Positions 1 to 7,734 of a stretch of 8,445 nucleotides of DNA are shown piece after piece; position 1 is the stretch's first letter, and every line of letters starts with the position of its first letter. The position numbers and the translations under genes are program-made. Below the pieces are notes generated by a model. That model saw only the letters and a program-made list of their open reading frames with translations, did no database searches and was not told the DNA's origin. This stretch comes from Candidatus Eiseniibacteriota bacterium (GTDB lineage: Bacteria > Arandabacterota > Arandabacteria > Arandabacterales > Arandabacteraceae), in the NCBI GenBank assembly GCA_030622265.1, contig JAUXGG010000047.1:1-8445 (forward strand). The letters are read 5' to 3'.

Positions 1-1205
1 ACCCATCCTGGTACGGGAGGGTGATCGAGGAGATCGAGGCCACCGGTGGGGCGGGACCTGATCTCAGGTGGCAGCTGGCGCGAGATGCCCTCGCAAGGAC
101 CGGCTCCTATGACGCGCGAACGCTCTCCCTGGTGCCGGGACTGCCCGACCGGGAGGCAATACCCCCGTTGATGTTCCCGTCGATACCCCCGTTGATGCTC
201 CCGTCGATGCCCCCGTCGATGCTTCTCGGCATGAAAAAGATGCTCGAGCTCAGGTACGGTGAGAATCCCCACCAGGCGGCCGGCTTCTATGGCACGGGGC
301 AGGAGCCTGGTTTCGAGGTGCTCAAGGGGGAGCTTTCGTACAACAATATTCTCGATCTTGACTGCTGCCTGAACACCTTGTCCGAATTCGACGGCAATGC
401 AGCTGTGGTTGTGAAGCATGTCGGCCCATGTGGCGTGGCCGAGGCCGATCAAGGCCGGGATGCGTTGGAGAGGGCTTATGCCTGCGATCCCCTTTCGGCA
501 TTCGGCGGAGTCATAGGCACCAATTTCACTTTCACCGAAGATTGCGCAGCCTTCCTGGCCAGGCGCTTCGTGGAGTGCATAGTCGCCCCCGTCTTCGACG
601 AGGCCGCCCTTGCGAGGCTGAGAAAAAAGAAGAGAACCCGGCTGGTGGTAGTACCCACACTGGCGAGTAGCACAGCTGGAAAGGGGCGCACAGCCGTGGA
701 GGGCGATGCCGGTGGGGGGGGCAGTCCAGTGATGGGAAGTGGCGGGCTTGTGGTAAGGACCGCTTTCGGAGGGGCACTCGTCCAGTCGCAGGACTCCGAG
801 CTCCTGGTAGAGGATCTTAAGTTTGTAACGGGTGAGCCTCCCGCGGATGAGGTCGTAAGCGATCTCCTGTTTGCCTGGAAGGCGGTTAAGCATGTCAAGT
901 CGAACGCCATCGTCTTCGCCCGCTCCGGACGAACCCTGGGGATTGGGGCCGGCCAGCCCAGCAGGGTGGATTCTGCCAGGATCGCCATCCGGAAGGCGGG
1001 AGAGGGGAACCATGATCTCAAAGGAAGCGTGATGGCCAGTGACGGGTTTTTCCCGTTTCCGGATTCCATCGATCTGGCTCACGAGGCGGGTGCCCGGGCC
1101 GTCATACAGCCCGGCGGGAGCATCCGGGACGAGGAAGTCATAAAGCGCGCTCTCAAGCTGGGTATGGTGATGGCCCTTACCTCAACCAGACACTTCCGGC
1201 ATTAG
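1..1205 (+). CDS. purH: Bifunctional IMP cyclohydrolase / AICAR transformylase PurH, 3' part only
   Basis: PurH carries out the last two steps of de novo IMP synthesis in the cytosol: formyl transfer from 10-formyl-THF to AICAR, then ring closure. The reading frame is open to the left edge, so the N-terminal cyclohydrolase domain is mostly missing. The GTG at 21 is an internal codon: the upstream codons read PSWYGR and run into VIEEIE, matching the end of the cyclohydrolase domain (R..LA..A...T..YD). Counting from position 21, the transformylase domain begins at LRYGENPHQ (77-85). It shows the catalytic Lys-His pair at 132-133, SNAIVFA (294-300), GIGAGQPSR (307-315), SDGFFPFPDSID (340-351), GGSIRDEEVI (365-374) and the family C-terminus RHFRH. 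Oddities are a repeat-encoded linker (159-230), a Gly-rich insertion near residues 213-245, and KHVGPCG where many bacterial homologs have KHNNPCG or KHTNPCG. It lies 16 bases before guaA, probably in one operon. Confidence 0.95.
   Translation, partial: PSWYGRVIEEIEATGGAGPDLRWQLARDALARTGSYDARTLSLVPGLPDREAIPPLMFPSIPPLMLPSMPPSMLLGMKKMLELRYGENPHQAAGFYGTGQEPGFEVLKGELSYNNILDLDCCLNTLSEFDGNAAVVVKHVGPCGVAEADQGRDALERAYACDPLSAFGGVIGTNFTFTEDCAAFLARRFVECIVAPVFDEAALARLRKKKRTRLVVVPTLASSTAGKGRTAVEGDAGGGGSPVMGSGGLVVRTAFGGALVQSQDSELLVEDLKFVTGEPPADEVVSDLLFAWKAVKHVKSNAIVFARSGRTLGIGAGQPSRVDSARIAIRKAGEGNHDLKGSVMASDGFFPFPDSIDLAHEAGARAVIQPGGSIRDEEVIKRALKLGMVMALTSTRHFRH
159..230 (+). repeat. Six tandem 12-base units in the purH inter-domain linker
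   Basis: Six in-frame 12-base units encode IPPL, MFPS, IPPL, MLPS, MPPS and MLLG. They also form a 24-base higher-order period: the first two 24-base copies differ at only about two positions, and the third is more diverged. The array lies just before LRYGENPHQ, that is in the linker between the cyclohydrolase and transformylase domains. Because each unit is a multiple of three, copy-number change would alter linker length without breaking the frame. Confidence 0.8.
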
Positions 1206-1221
1206 CAGGGGTACTCCGTTT

Positions 1222-2412
1222 ATGCAGCACACCAACCATATTGTTGTTCTTGATTTCGGATCCCAGTACACGCAGCTCATAGCCAGGCGAATCAGGGAAC
1301 TGGGCGTCTACTGCGAGATCATGCCTTACTCGACTCCCACGGGTGAGATACGCCGGCGGAAGCCTGAGGGCATCATCTTCTCGGGCGGACCCAGCAGCAT
1401 CTATGAGAAGAGCGCGCCCATGCCGCGGCGGGATACCTTGAAGCTGGGAGTTCCCATCCTCGGGATCTGTTATGGCATGCAGGCGCTGGCGAGGATGTTC
1501 GGGGGCAGTGTGGGGAGAAGCCCGGAGGAGGAATACGGTCCGCGGAATGTTCGCGTGGTCGGCACCCACCGGCTCTTCAAGGGACTCAAGCGAAGTCTGA
1601 GAGTCTGGATGAGCCATGCAGATGTAGTGACCCGGCCGCCGAGCGACTGGAAGATCATCGCCCGGACAGATAGTTGTCCTTACTGTGCTTTCAGCGATCC
1701 GGCCCGCAAGCTCTACGGTGTTCAGTTCCATCCCGAGGTCTCGCACACCGCCGATGGCACCAGGGTGCTCGAGAATTTTGTTTTCGGGATATGCGGCGCG
1801 AAGAAGAACTGGAGCATGAGATCCTTTATCGAGACTTCCACCGAGCACATAAGGAAGACGGTAGGGGACGATCCCATAATCTGCGCCCTGAGCGGGGGCG
1901 TGGATTCCTCGGTTACTGCCGCCCTGGTATCGCGCGCCGTGGGGAAGAGGCTCACTTCCATCTTCGTGGATAACGGGCTCTTAAGGAAGAACGAGGGTGA
2001 TGCGGTAAGGCGTTTCTGCGCCGATTCCGGCATCAGGCTCAAGTATGTCCGGGCCTCGGGCAGGTTCCTCTCGAAACTCGAGGGGGTAGTCTCCCCCGAG
2101 CGCAAGCGGCGGATCATAGGGCGGGAGTTCATAAAGGTGTTCGAGGAGGCCGCACCGGTGGCAGGCGGGGCCGGATACCTTGCGCAGGGCACCCTCTATC
2201 CCGACATTATCGAGAGTGTATCGGTCAAGGGTCCATCCGCCACCATCAAGAGCCACCACAATGTGGGCGGGTTGCCTAAGCGCATGAAGCTTCGCCTGGT
2301 CGAACCCCTGAGGGAGCTCTTAAGGATGAGGTCCGCAAGGTCGGCCGTCTGCTCGGTGTTCCCGCATACATCCTCCGGCGCCACCCGTTTCCCGGCCCGG
2401 GCCTGGGGGTGA
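1222..2412 (+). CDS. guaA: GMP synthase (glutamine-hydrolysing), N-terminal portion up to a frameshift
   Basis: GuaA amidates XMP to GMP using ATP and glutamine-derived ammonia. Residues 7-190 are the class I glutamine amidotransferase domain, with the nucleophile Cys83 in GICYG and His170/Glu172 in QFHPE. The ATP pyrophosphatase domain follows, with the PP-loop SGGVDSS at 224-230 and the conserved LYPDIIES and SHHNVGGLP segments. The match ends at LVEPLREL (codon 366). From codon 367 the frame reads unrelated residues and stops at 2410-2412. In the -1 frame the expected sequence [14 protein letters not shown] and the rest continues without a gap to 2759. With one base restored the protein would be about 512 residues, close to the usual 510-525. 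The ATG at 1222 is the natural start, since [27 protein letters not shown] N-termini are typical. A weak AGGGG lies upstream. Whether the shift is real or a sequence error cannot be told here. Confidence 0.93.
   Translation: MQHTNHIVVLDFGSQYTQLIARRIRELGVYCEIMPYSTPTGEIRRRKPEGIIFSGGPSSIYEKSAPMPRRDTLKLGVPILGICYGMQALARMFGGSVGRSPEEEYGPRNVRVVGTHRLFKGLKRSLRVWMSHADVVTRPPSDWKIIARTDSCPYCAFSDPARKLYGVQFHPEVSHTADGTRVLENFVFGICGAKKNWSMRSFIETSTEHIRKTVGDDPIICALSGGVDSSVTAALVSRAVGKRLTSIFVDNGLLRKNEGDAVRRFCADSGIRLKYVRASGRFLSKLEGVVSPERKRRIIGREFIKVFEEAAPVAGGAGYLAQGTLYPDIIESVSVKGPSATIKSHHNVGGLPKRMKLRLVEPLRELLRMRSARSAVCSVFPHTSSGATRFPARAWG
2317..2324 (+). other. Frameshift site in guaA (one base missing)
   Basis: The codons read CTC TTA AGG, whereas homologs encode L-F-K-D-E-V-R here, which would need CTC TT(T/C) AAG GAT GAG. 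One pyrimidine is therefore missing at about 2320-2321. The 0 frame loses all GuaA similarity after this point and the -1 frame has it without any gap. No convincing X XXY YYZ slippery heptamer is present, and the next frame-0 stop is about 90 bases away. Confidence 0.85.
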
Positions 2413-2759
2413 GGATCCTGGGAGAGGTGACCCGGGCCAGGCTCAGGGTCTTAAGAGAAGTGGACTGGATCTACATGGATGAGATCAAGAAGGCCGGGCA
2501 ATATGACAAGATCTGGCAGGCCTTCGCCGTACTCCTGCCGGTCAAGACGGTGGGAGTGATGGGGGACAGGCGGACCTATGAGTACGTCGTCGCCCTTCGC
2601 GCGGTGACCAGCCTTGACGGCATGACCGCTGACTGGGCGCGCATACCCGCGCCGGTGATGGAGCGGATCTCCGCCAGGATCGTTAACTCGGTCAAGCGCG
2701 TTAACCGGGTGGTCTATGATGTGACCTCCAAGCCGCCCGGCACCATCGAGTGGGAATAA
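2409..2759 (+). CDS. guaA: GMP synthase C-terminal portion, in the -1 frame after the frameshift
   Basis: This is the dimerisation and XMP-binding C-terminal domain of GuaA, not a separate gene. The first possible start in this frame is the GTG at 2409, but family similarity in the same frame begins at about 2322 ([14 protein letters not shown], then [20 protein letters not shown]). Conserved segments include [45 protein letters not shown] and the C-terminus [18 protein letters not shown]. No Shine-Dalgarno sequence typical of an independent gene is evident before 2409, and the fragment alone would lack ATP-binding and glutaminase parts. It overlaps the upstream stop by four bases (GTGA), which would in principle permit coupled re-initiation. 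Codon use looks like that of the upstream part, so decay has not progressed beyond a single base. Confidence 0.9.
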   Translation: MRILGEVTRARLRVLREVDWIYMDEIKKAGQYDKIWQAFAVLLPVKTVGVMGDRRTYEYVVALRAVTSLDGMTADWARIPAPVMERISARIVNSVKRVNRVVYDVTSKPPGTIEWE

Positions 2760-2790
2760 AAAGAAGGGCAACCGCGCCGCTCGGTTGCCC
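2757..2790 (-). terminator. Intrinsic terminator of the small RNA
   Basis: On the - strand GGGCAACCG and CGGTTGCCC form a perfect nine-pair stem (2766-2774 with 2782-2790) around a seven-base loop, followed by TTCTTTTTATT. The + strand copy of the stem is followed by GATTGCAG, without a T-tract, so it is a poor terminator for guaA. Its orientation points to a - strand transcript. The U-tract overlaps the guaA stop codon. Confidence 0.8.
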
Positions 2791-2928
2791 GATTGCAGTC
2801 GGGAAGTTCCCCGCTCGAAGAACGTGCCTCCAACACTATTGAACCCAGGGGCGCTTCGAGCGTCTGTCCTACGAGGATCGGTCCAAACTCGCGTGAGGTC
2901 ACGAACCAAGCAGGGAACCCTCTTCGCT
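2757..2928 (-). ncRNA. Probable stand-alone small RNA of about 170 nt, convergent with guaA; family not recognised
   Basis: On the - strand a sigma70-type promoter (2935-2963) precedes, and an intrinsic terminator (2757-2790) follows, a stretch with no credible ORF. The 5' end is placed about seven bases after the -10 box and is approximate. Predicted helices by eye: CGCTCGAAG (2862-2854) pairs with CTTCGAGCG (2820-2812), nine perfect pairs. Directly abutting it, GTTCCC (2918-2913) pairs with GGGAAC (2811-2806), six pairs, closing the molecule around a 5'-side branch (2912-2863) that can form small hairpins. CCCGA (2803-2799) can pair with TCGGG (2792-2788), which overlaps the foot of the terminator stem. 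Size, promoter strength and lack of a downstream gene argue for a housekeeping or regulatory RNA rather than a riboswitch. 6S RNA is one candidate, but its long single-hairpin shape with a central bubble is not evident. No tmRNA, SRP or RNase P core motif is seen. Confidence 0.55.
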
Positions 2929-2934
2929 TCTTTT

Positions 2935-2963
2935 TTTGTACCGCGCCATAAATCGGATGTCAA
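2935..2963 (-). promoter_or_regulatory. Promoter of the small RNA (TTGACA - 17 bp - TACAAA)
   Basis: On the - strand a perfect -35 hexamer TTGACA (2963-2958) is separated by exactly 17 bases from TACAAA (2940-2935, four of six matches to TATAAT). Initiation is expected near 2927-2930. The run of T on the + strand at 2931-2937 is the A-tract of this - strand promoter. No ORF starts downstream of it on the - strand. Confidence 0.65.
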
Positions 2964-2974
2964 GAACTTTCTTG
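2961..2974. repeat. 14-base palindrome overlapping the small RNA -35 box
   Basis: CAAGAA and TTCTTG form a perfect inverted repeat with a two-base centre. On the - strand it sits just upstream of, and shares three bases with, the TTGACA hexamer. That position would suit a repressor or activator site, but no known consensus is recognised. Confidence 0.4.
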
Positions 2975-3123
2975 TGGGATATCTTAATCCGCAAAAACCA
3001 GAGATCCACTGGCTTTTAAGATGGCATCGGCTTTTGAAGTGTGAATTCACTACTGGAGTGCTGAGGCCAGGCTGGTTCTGGGCGGGAACCATGTTCACGC
3101 AAGGCCCGTGCGCTATGGGATTG

Positions 3124-3163
3124 CGGGTGAGACGAGGGTAGATAAGAGTGTGCCGGGTGAGAC
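3124..3163 (+). repeat. Direct repeat CGGGTGAGAC, two copies 30 bases apart
   Basis: CGGGTGAGAC occurs at 3124-3133 and again at 3154-3163, a start-to-start distance of 30 bases, close to three helical turns. Flanking bases are also partly similar (GC before both copies). It lies about 120 bases upstream of the csp promoter. It may be a protein-binding pair or chance. Confidence 0.4.
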
Positions 3164-3208
3164 TGGATGCGATGCGGATCTCGAAGCCGCACGATCAGGT
3201 TCGGAGTC

Positions 3209-3289
3209 ATGAGTGAAGGCCGGGAGCTTTTAGAGCGTACCTTGGTAGCCCTTTTGGGCTATGTGCATTTTGTTTGGTTATCTGCTTGA
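3209..3289 (+). CDS. Doubtful small ORF, 26 codons, hydrophobic C-terminal half
   Basis: ATG at 3209 opens a 26-residue frame starting MSEGRELLERTLVALLGYV and ending ...FVWLSA, with the stop at 3287-3289. The first ten residues are charged and the rest is almost entirely hydrophobic, as in small single-pass membrane peptides. GGAG lies at 3203-3206, only two bases before the ATG, which is too close for efficient initiation. The stop codon lies inside the csp -35 box. No family is recognised and the ORF could easily be chance. Confidence 0.15.
   Translation: MSEGRELLERTLVALLGYVHFVWLSA
3246..3275 (+). terminator. Possible weak terminator hairpin
   Basis: TAGCCC and GGGCTA (3246-3251 and 3256-3261) form a six-pair stem with a TTTT loop, followed after a short gap by the T-rich stretch ATTTTGTTT (3267-3275). 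It could end any + strand transcript from the preceding gene-free region and insulate csp. The U-tract is delayed, so this is weak. Confidence 0.3.
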
Positions 3290-3314
3290 CATAAGGTGGG
3301 GCATCACGTAAAGT
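3286..3314 (+). promoter_or_regulatory. Promoter of the cold-shock gene (TTGACA - 17 bp - TAAAGT)
   Basis: A perfect -35 hexamer TTGACA (3286-3291) is followed after 17 bases by TAAAGT (3309-3314, four of six matches to TATAAT). Transcription should start near 3321, giving a leader of about 50 bases ahead of csp. It is the same promoter type, with the same spacing, as that of the small RNA. Confidence 0.65.
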
Positions 3315-3369
3315 CTAAGAGTAGTTGTGGCCCTATGTTTGCTTTATGCAAGAAGGAGGGTAGTAAGGA

Positions 3370-3570
3370 ATGCCGCGAGGTAAAGTGAAATGGTTCAATG
3401 AGTCCAAGGGCTACGGATTCATCGAGCAAGAAGATGGACCTGATGTGTTCGTGCATTACTCTGCGATTGAAGATCAAGGCTTCAAGACGCTGTCCGAGGG
3501 ACAGGAAGTCGAGTTCGAGATGAAGCAGGGCGATAAAGGACCGCAGGCAACAAGAGTAGTCAAGGTGTAA
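3370..3570 (+). CDS. Cold-shock domain protein (CspA family)
   Basis: This 66-residue single cold-shock domain protein is a cytoplasmic single-stranded nucleic acid binder that usually acts as an RNA chaperone. It has the family N-terminus [15 protein letters not shown], containing the RNP1-like KGYGFI, and the RNP2-like VFVHYSAI. The conserved C-terminal block [20 protein letters not shown] is also present. Length is typical (65-70). The start is fixed by a strong Shine-Dalgarno AAGGAGGG at 3353-3360, nine bases before the ATG. The gene has its own promoter and terminator, so it is probably monocistronic and well expressed. The leader is about 50 bases, shorter than the long thermosensing leader of E. 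coli cspA. Which csp paralog it is cannot be told from this sequence. Confidence 0.95.
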   Translation: MPRGKVKWFNESKGYGFIEQEDGPDVFVHYSAIEDQGFKTLSEGQEVEFEMKQGDKGPQATRVVKV

Positions 3571-3605
3571 GAGTTATAGTCATATAGACAATATCTCAAG
3601 CAACC

Positions 3606-3646
3606 GCGAATCCCGGTTGGCAATTGCCAACCGGGATTTGTTTCGC
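3606..3646 (+). terminator. Strong terminator after csp, perfect 30-base palindrome
   Basis: Positions 3609-3638 are a perfect palindrome: a 13-pair stem with an AATT loop, core CCCGGTTGGC/GCCAACCGGG. TTTGTTTCG follows. GCGAA at 3606-3610 could also pair with TTCGC at 3642-3646. It separates the csp transcript from secA and, being symmetric, might also act on the other strand. Confidence 0.8.
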
Positions 3647-3652
3647 AAATGC

Positions 3653-3681
3653 TTGCCGGCTGTGCGCGGAGCTGGTAGATT
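3653..3681 (+). promoter_or_regulatory. Possible secA promoter (TTGCCG - 17 bp - TAGATT)
   Basis: TTGCCG (3653-3658) and TAGATT (3676-3681) are 17 bases apart in the short gap between the csp terminator and secA. The start point would be about a dozen bases before the secA ATG, giving a very short leader. A promoter is expected here because the palindromic terminator ends the csp transcript. Confidence 0.35.
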
Positions 3682-3699
3682 CGGAGCGGAGTAGGAAGA

Positions 3700-7035
<3,336 letters not shown>

Positions 7036-7043
7036 ACCCCAAG

Positions 7044-7079
7044 TAGGATCGCTGATCCTAACCCTATTGCCGATCCTAA
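7044..7079. repeat. Three copies of GATCCTA (one inverted, two direct) between secA and smg
   Basis: TAGGATC (7044-7050) is followed by GATCCTA at 7054-7060 and again at 7072-7078; the two direct copies share an eighth base (GATCCTAA) and start 18 bases apart. The first copy can pair with either of the others, giving two mutually exclusive hairpins. The downstream alternative is followed by a T-rich stretch (7080-7098), as in a weak terminator. No known operator is recognised. Confidence 0.5.
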
Positions 7080-7085
7080 TTAAGC

Positions 7086-7114
7086 TTGCTTTTGTTTTAG
7101 GCTTGTGTTACCCT
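7086..7114 (+). promoter_or_regulatory. Very weak candidate promoter for smg
   Basis: TTGCTT (7086-7091) and TACCCT (7109-7114) are 17 bases apart, and the latter matches TATAAT at only three positions. smg may equally be transcribed by read-through from secA. Confidence 0.2.
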
Positions 7115-7145
7115 GACGTACGCCAGATTGGAAGCGAGGTTCAGG

Positions 7146-7628
7146 ATGGACGAACGGCTGGTTGAGATAATCATCTCGATAGTCGACAGGCTTGTGGACA
7201 AGTCAGTAGCCTCAAAGACAGTTGAGAGTCTGACACATACTCTGATCACGGAAGGCTACAGCATCGGGGAAATAAACACCGCGTTCATGTGGCTTTATCA
7301 TACCGTGGATGAGAGCTTCTTCGAGGAAGGAACGGTGCTCCCTGAGTATGGCATAAAGTCAACGCTCAGGATGCTGAACGACTTCGAGAGGTCCCTTATC
7401 ACGCCCCAGGCTTACGGGTACATCCTTCAGTTGAGCCAGCTCGGACTGCTCGATGATCTTCAGATAGAGGAGCTCATCGAGAGAGCCATCTACGCCTGCG
7501 TCGAGACGGTTGAACTGAATGATGTAAAGCGCATAGTGCCTTCGATTATCCTGGAGGGTGTCCCTGGTTTCCGCCCCAGACTTATCTCCTGGCGGAACAG
7601 TGAAACCGACGGGACTCTCGCACACTAG
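7146..7628 (+). CDS. smg: Smg / DUF494 family protein of unknown function
   Basis: This is a 160-residue, mostly helical, soluble protein resembling E. coli Smg (DUF494), whose function is not established. The family pattern is seen in the N-terminal helices (MDERLVEIIISIVDRLVD, then SLTHTLITEGYSIGEINTAFMWL). The central to C-terminal blocks match too: ITPQAYGYILQLSQLGLLDD, IEELIERAIYA and VELNDVKRIVPSIIL, the last matching the ELDDLKWVI-type motif of Smg. The ATG at 7146 is preferred over the in-frame TTG at 7128 because GAGGT (7136-7140) lies five bases before it. There is no signal peptide or membrane segment. Members of this family are often found next to topoisomerase I genes (topA, or in E. 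coli the topA-like yrdD) and dprA, so its place before topA fits. The C-terminal tail after about residue 140 (RPRLISWRNSETDG) is polar and not recognised. Confidence 0.85.
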   Translation: MDERLVEIIISIVDRLVDKSVASKTVESLTHTLITEGYSIGEINTAFMWLYHTVDESFFEEGTVLPEYGIKSTLRMLNDFERSLITPQAYGYILQLSQLGLLDDLQIEELIERAIYACVETVELNDVKRIVPSIILEGVPGFRPRLISWRNSETDGTLAH

Positions 7629-7640
7629 CAGCCCCGGTCA

Positions 7641-7663
7641 GAGAGGCTTCTCCTTCAGTTTTT
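7641..7663 (+). terminator. Weak possible terminator after smg
   Basis: GAGA and TCTC (7641-7644 and 7649-7652) can form a four-pair stem with a GGCT loop, followed by CTTCAGTTTTT. The stem is short, so any termination would be partial. Confidence 0.2.
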
Positions 7664-7673
7664 GAGTCTTGGC

Positions 7674-7702
7674 TTGCATATCTCAGGGTCGCGACTTATC
7701 CT
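7674..7702 (+). promoter_or_regulatory. Possible topA promoter (TTGCAT - 17 bp - TATCCT)
   Basis: TTGCAT (7674-7679) and TATCCT (7697-7702) are 17 bases apart. The start point would be near 7709, giving a leader of about 26 bases. The hexamer matches are three and four of six. topA promoters are supercoiling-sensitive in several bacteria, but nothing here shows that directly. Confidence 0.3.
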
Positions 7703-7734
7703 CTCTATGAGTCTATTCATATACGGAGAATGCA

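Larger units (their letters stand above)
2975..3285. other. About 310 bases without a convincing gene
   Basis: This stretch lies between the divergent small RNA and csp promoters. Its longer ORFs lack family resemblance and ribosome-binding sites. It contains several short inverted repeats: CCAG/CTGG with flanking A and T runs (2994-3017), the palindrome GTGAATTCAC (3041-3050), TGGTTC/GAACCA (3073-3091) and TGCGG/CCGCA (3173-3191). A 10-base direct repeat is listed separately. The density of hairpins leaves room for another structured RNA, but no clear + strand promoter was found upstream. Confidence 0.5.

Noticed and set aside
21..23. GTG as the start of purH
   Set aside because: The frame is open upstream to the window edge and the codons before it continue the cyclohydrolase domain; it is an internal valine.
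1177..1848. 223-codon - strand ORF opposite guaA
   Set aside because: It mirrors the codon pattern of guaA on the other strand, and the + strand frame has every GMP synthase motif.
2317..2412. Programmed -1 frameshifting in guaA
   Set aside because: CTC TTA AGG is not an X XXY YYZ heptamer, no evident stimulatory stem follows at the right distance, and programmed shifting is not known for guaA; an indel is simpler.
2931..2937. Run of seven T on the + strand, as if ending a + strand transcript
   Set aside because: No stable hairpin immediately precedes it on the + strand; it is explained as the A-tract at the -10 region and start point of the - strand promoter.
2785..3141. 118-codon + strand ORF after guaA
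   Set aside because: It starts inside the small RNA terminator hairpin, has no ribosome-binding site, shows no family similarity and has unstructured composition.
3149..3165. GTGTGCCGGGTGAGACTGG resembles part of E. coli 4.5S (SRP) RNA
   Set aside because: The conserved SRP apical motif around CCGGAAGGAAGCAGCC is absent nearby on either strand, so the match is probably chance.
3197..3212. AGGTTCGGAGTCATGA resembles a tRNA T-arm
   Set aside because: No acceptor, D or anticodon stems can be assembled around it.
7128..7145. TTG start for smg
   Set aside because: No Shine-Dalgarno sequence lies at a proper distance before it, while GAGGT is well placed for the ATG at 7146.
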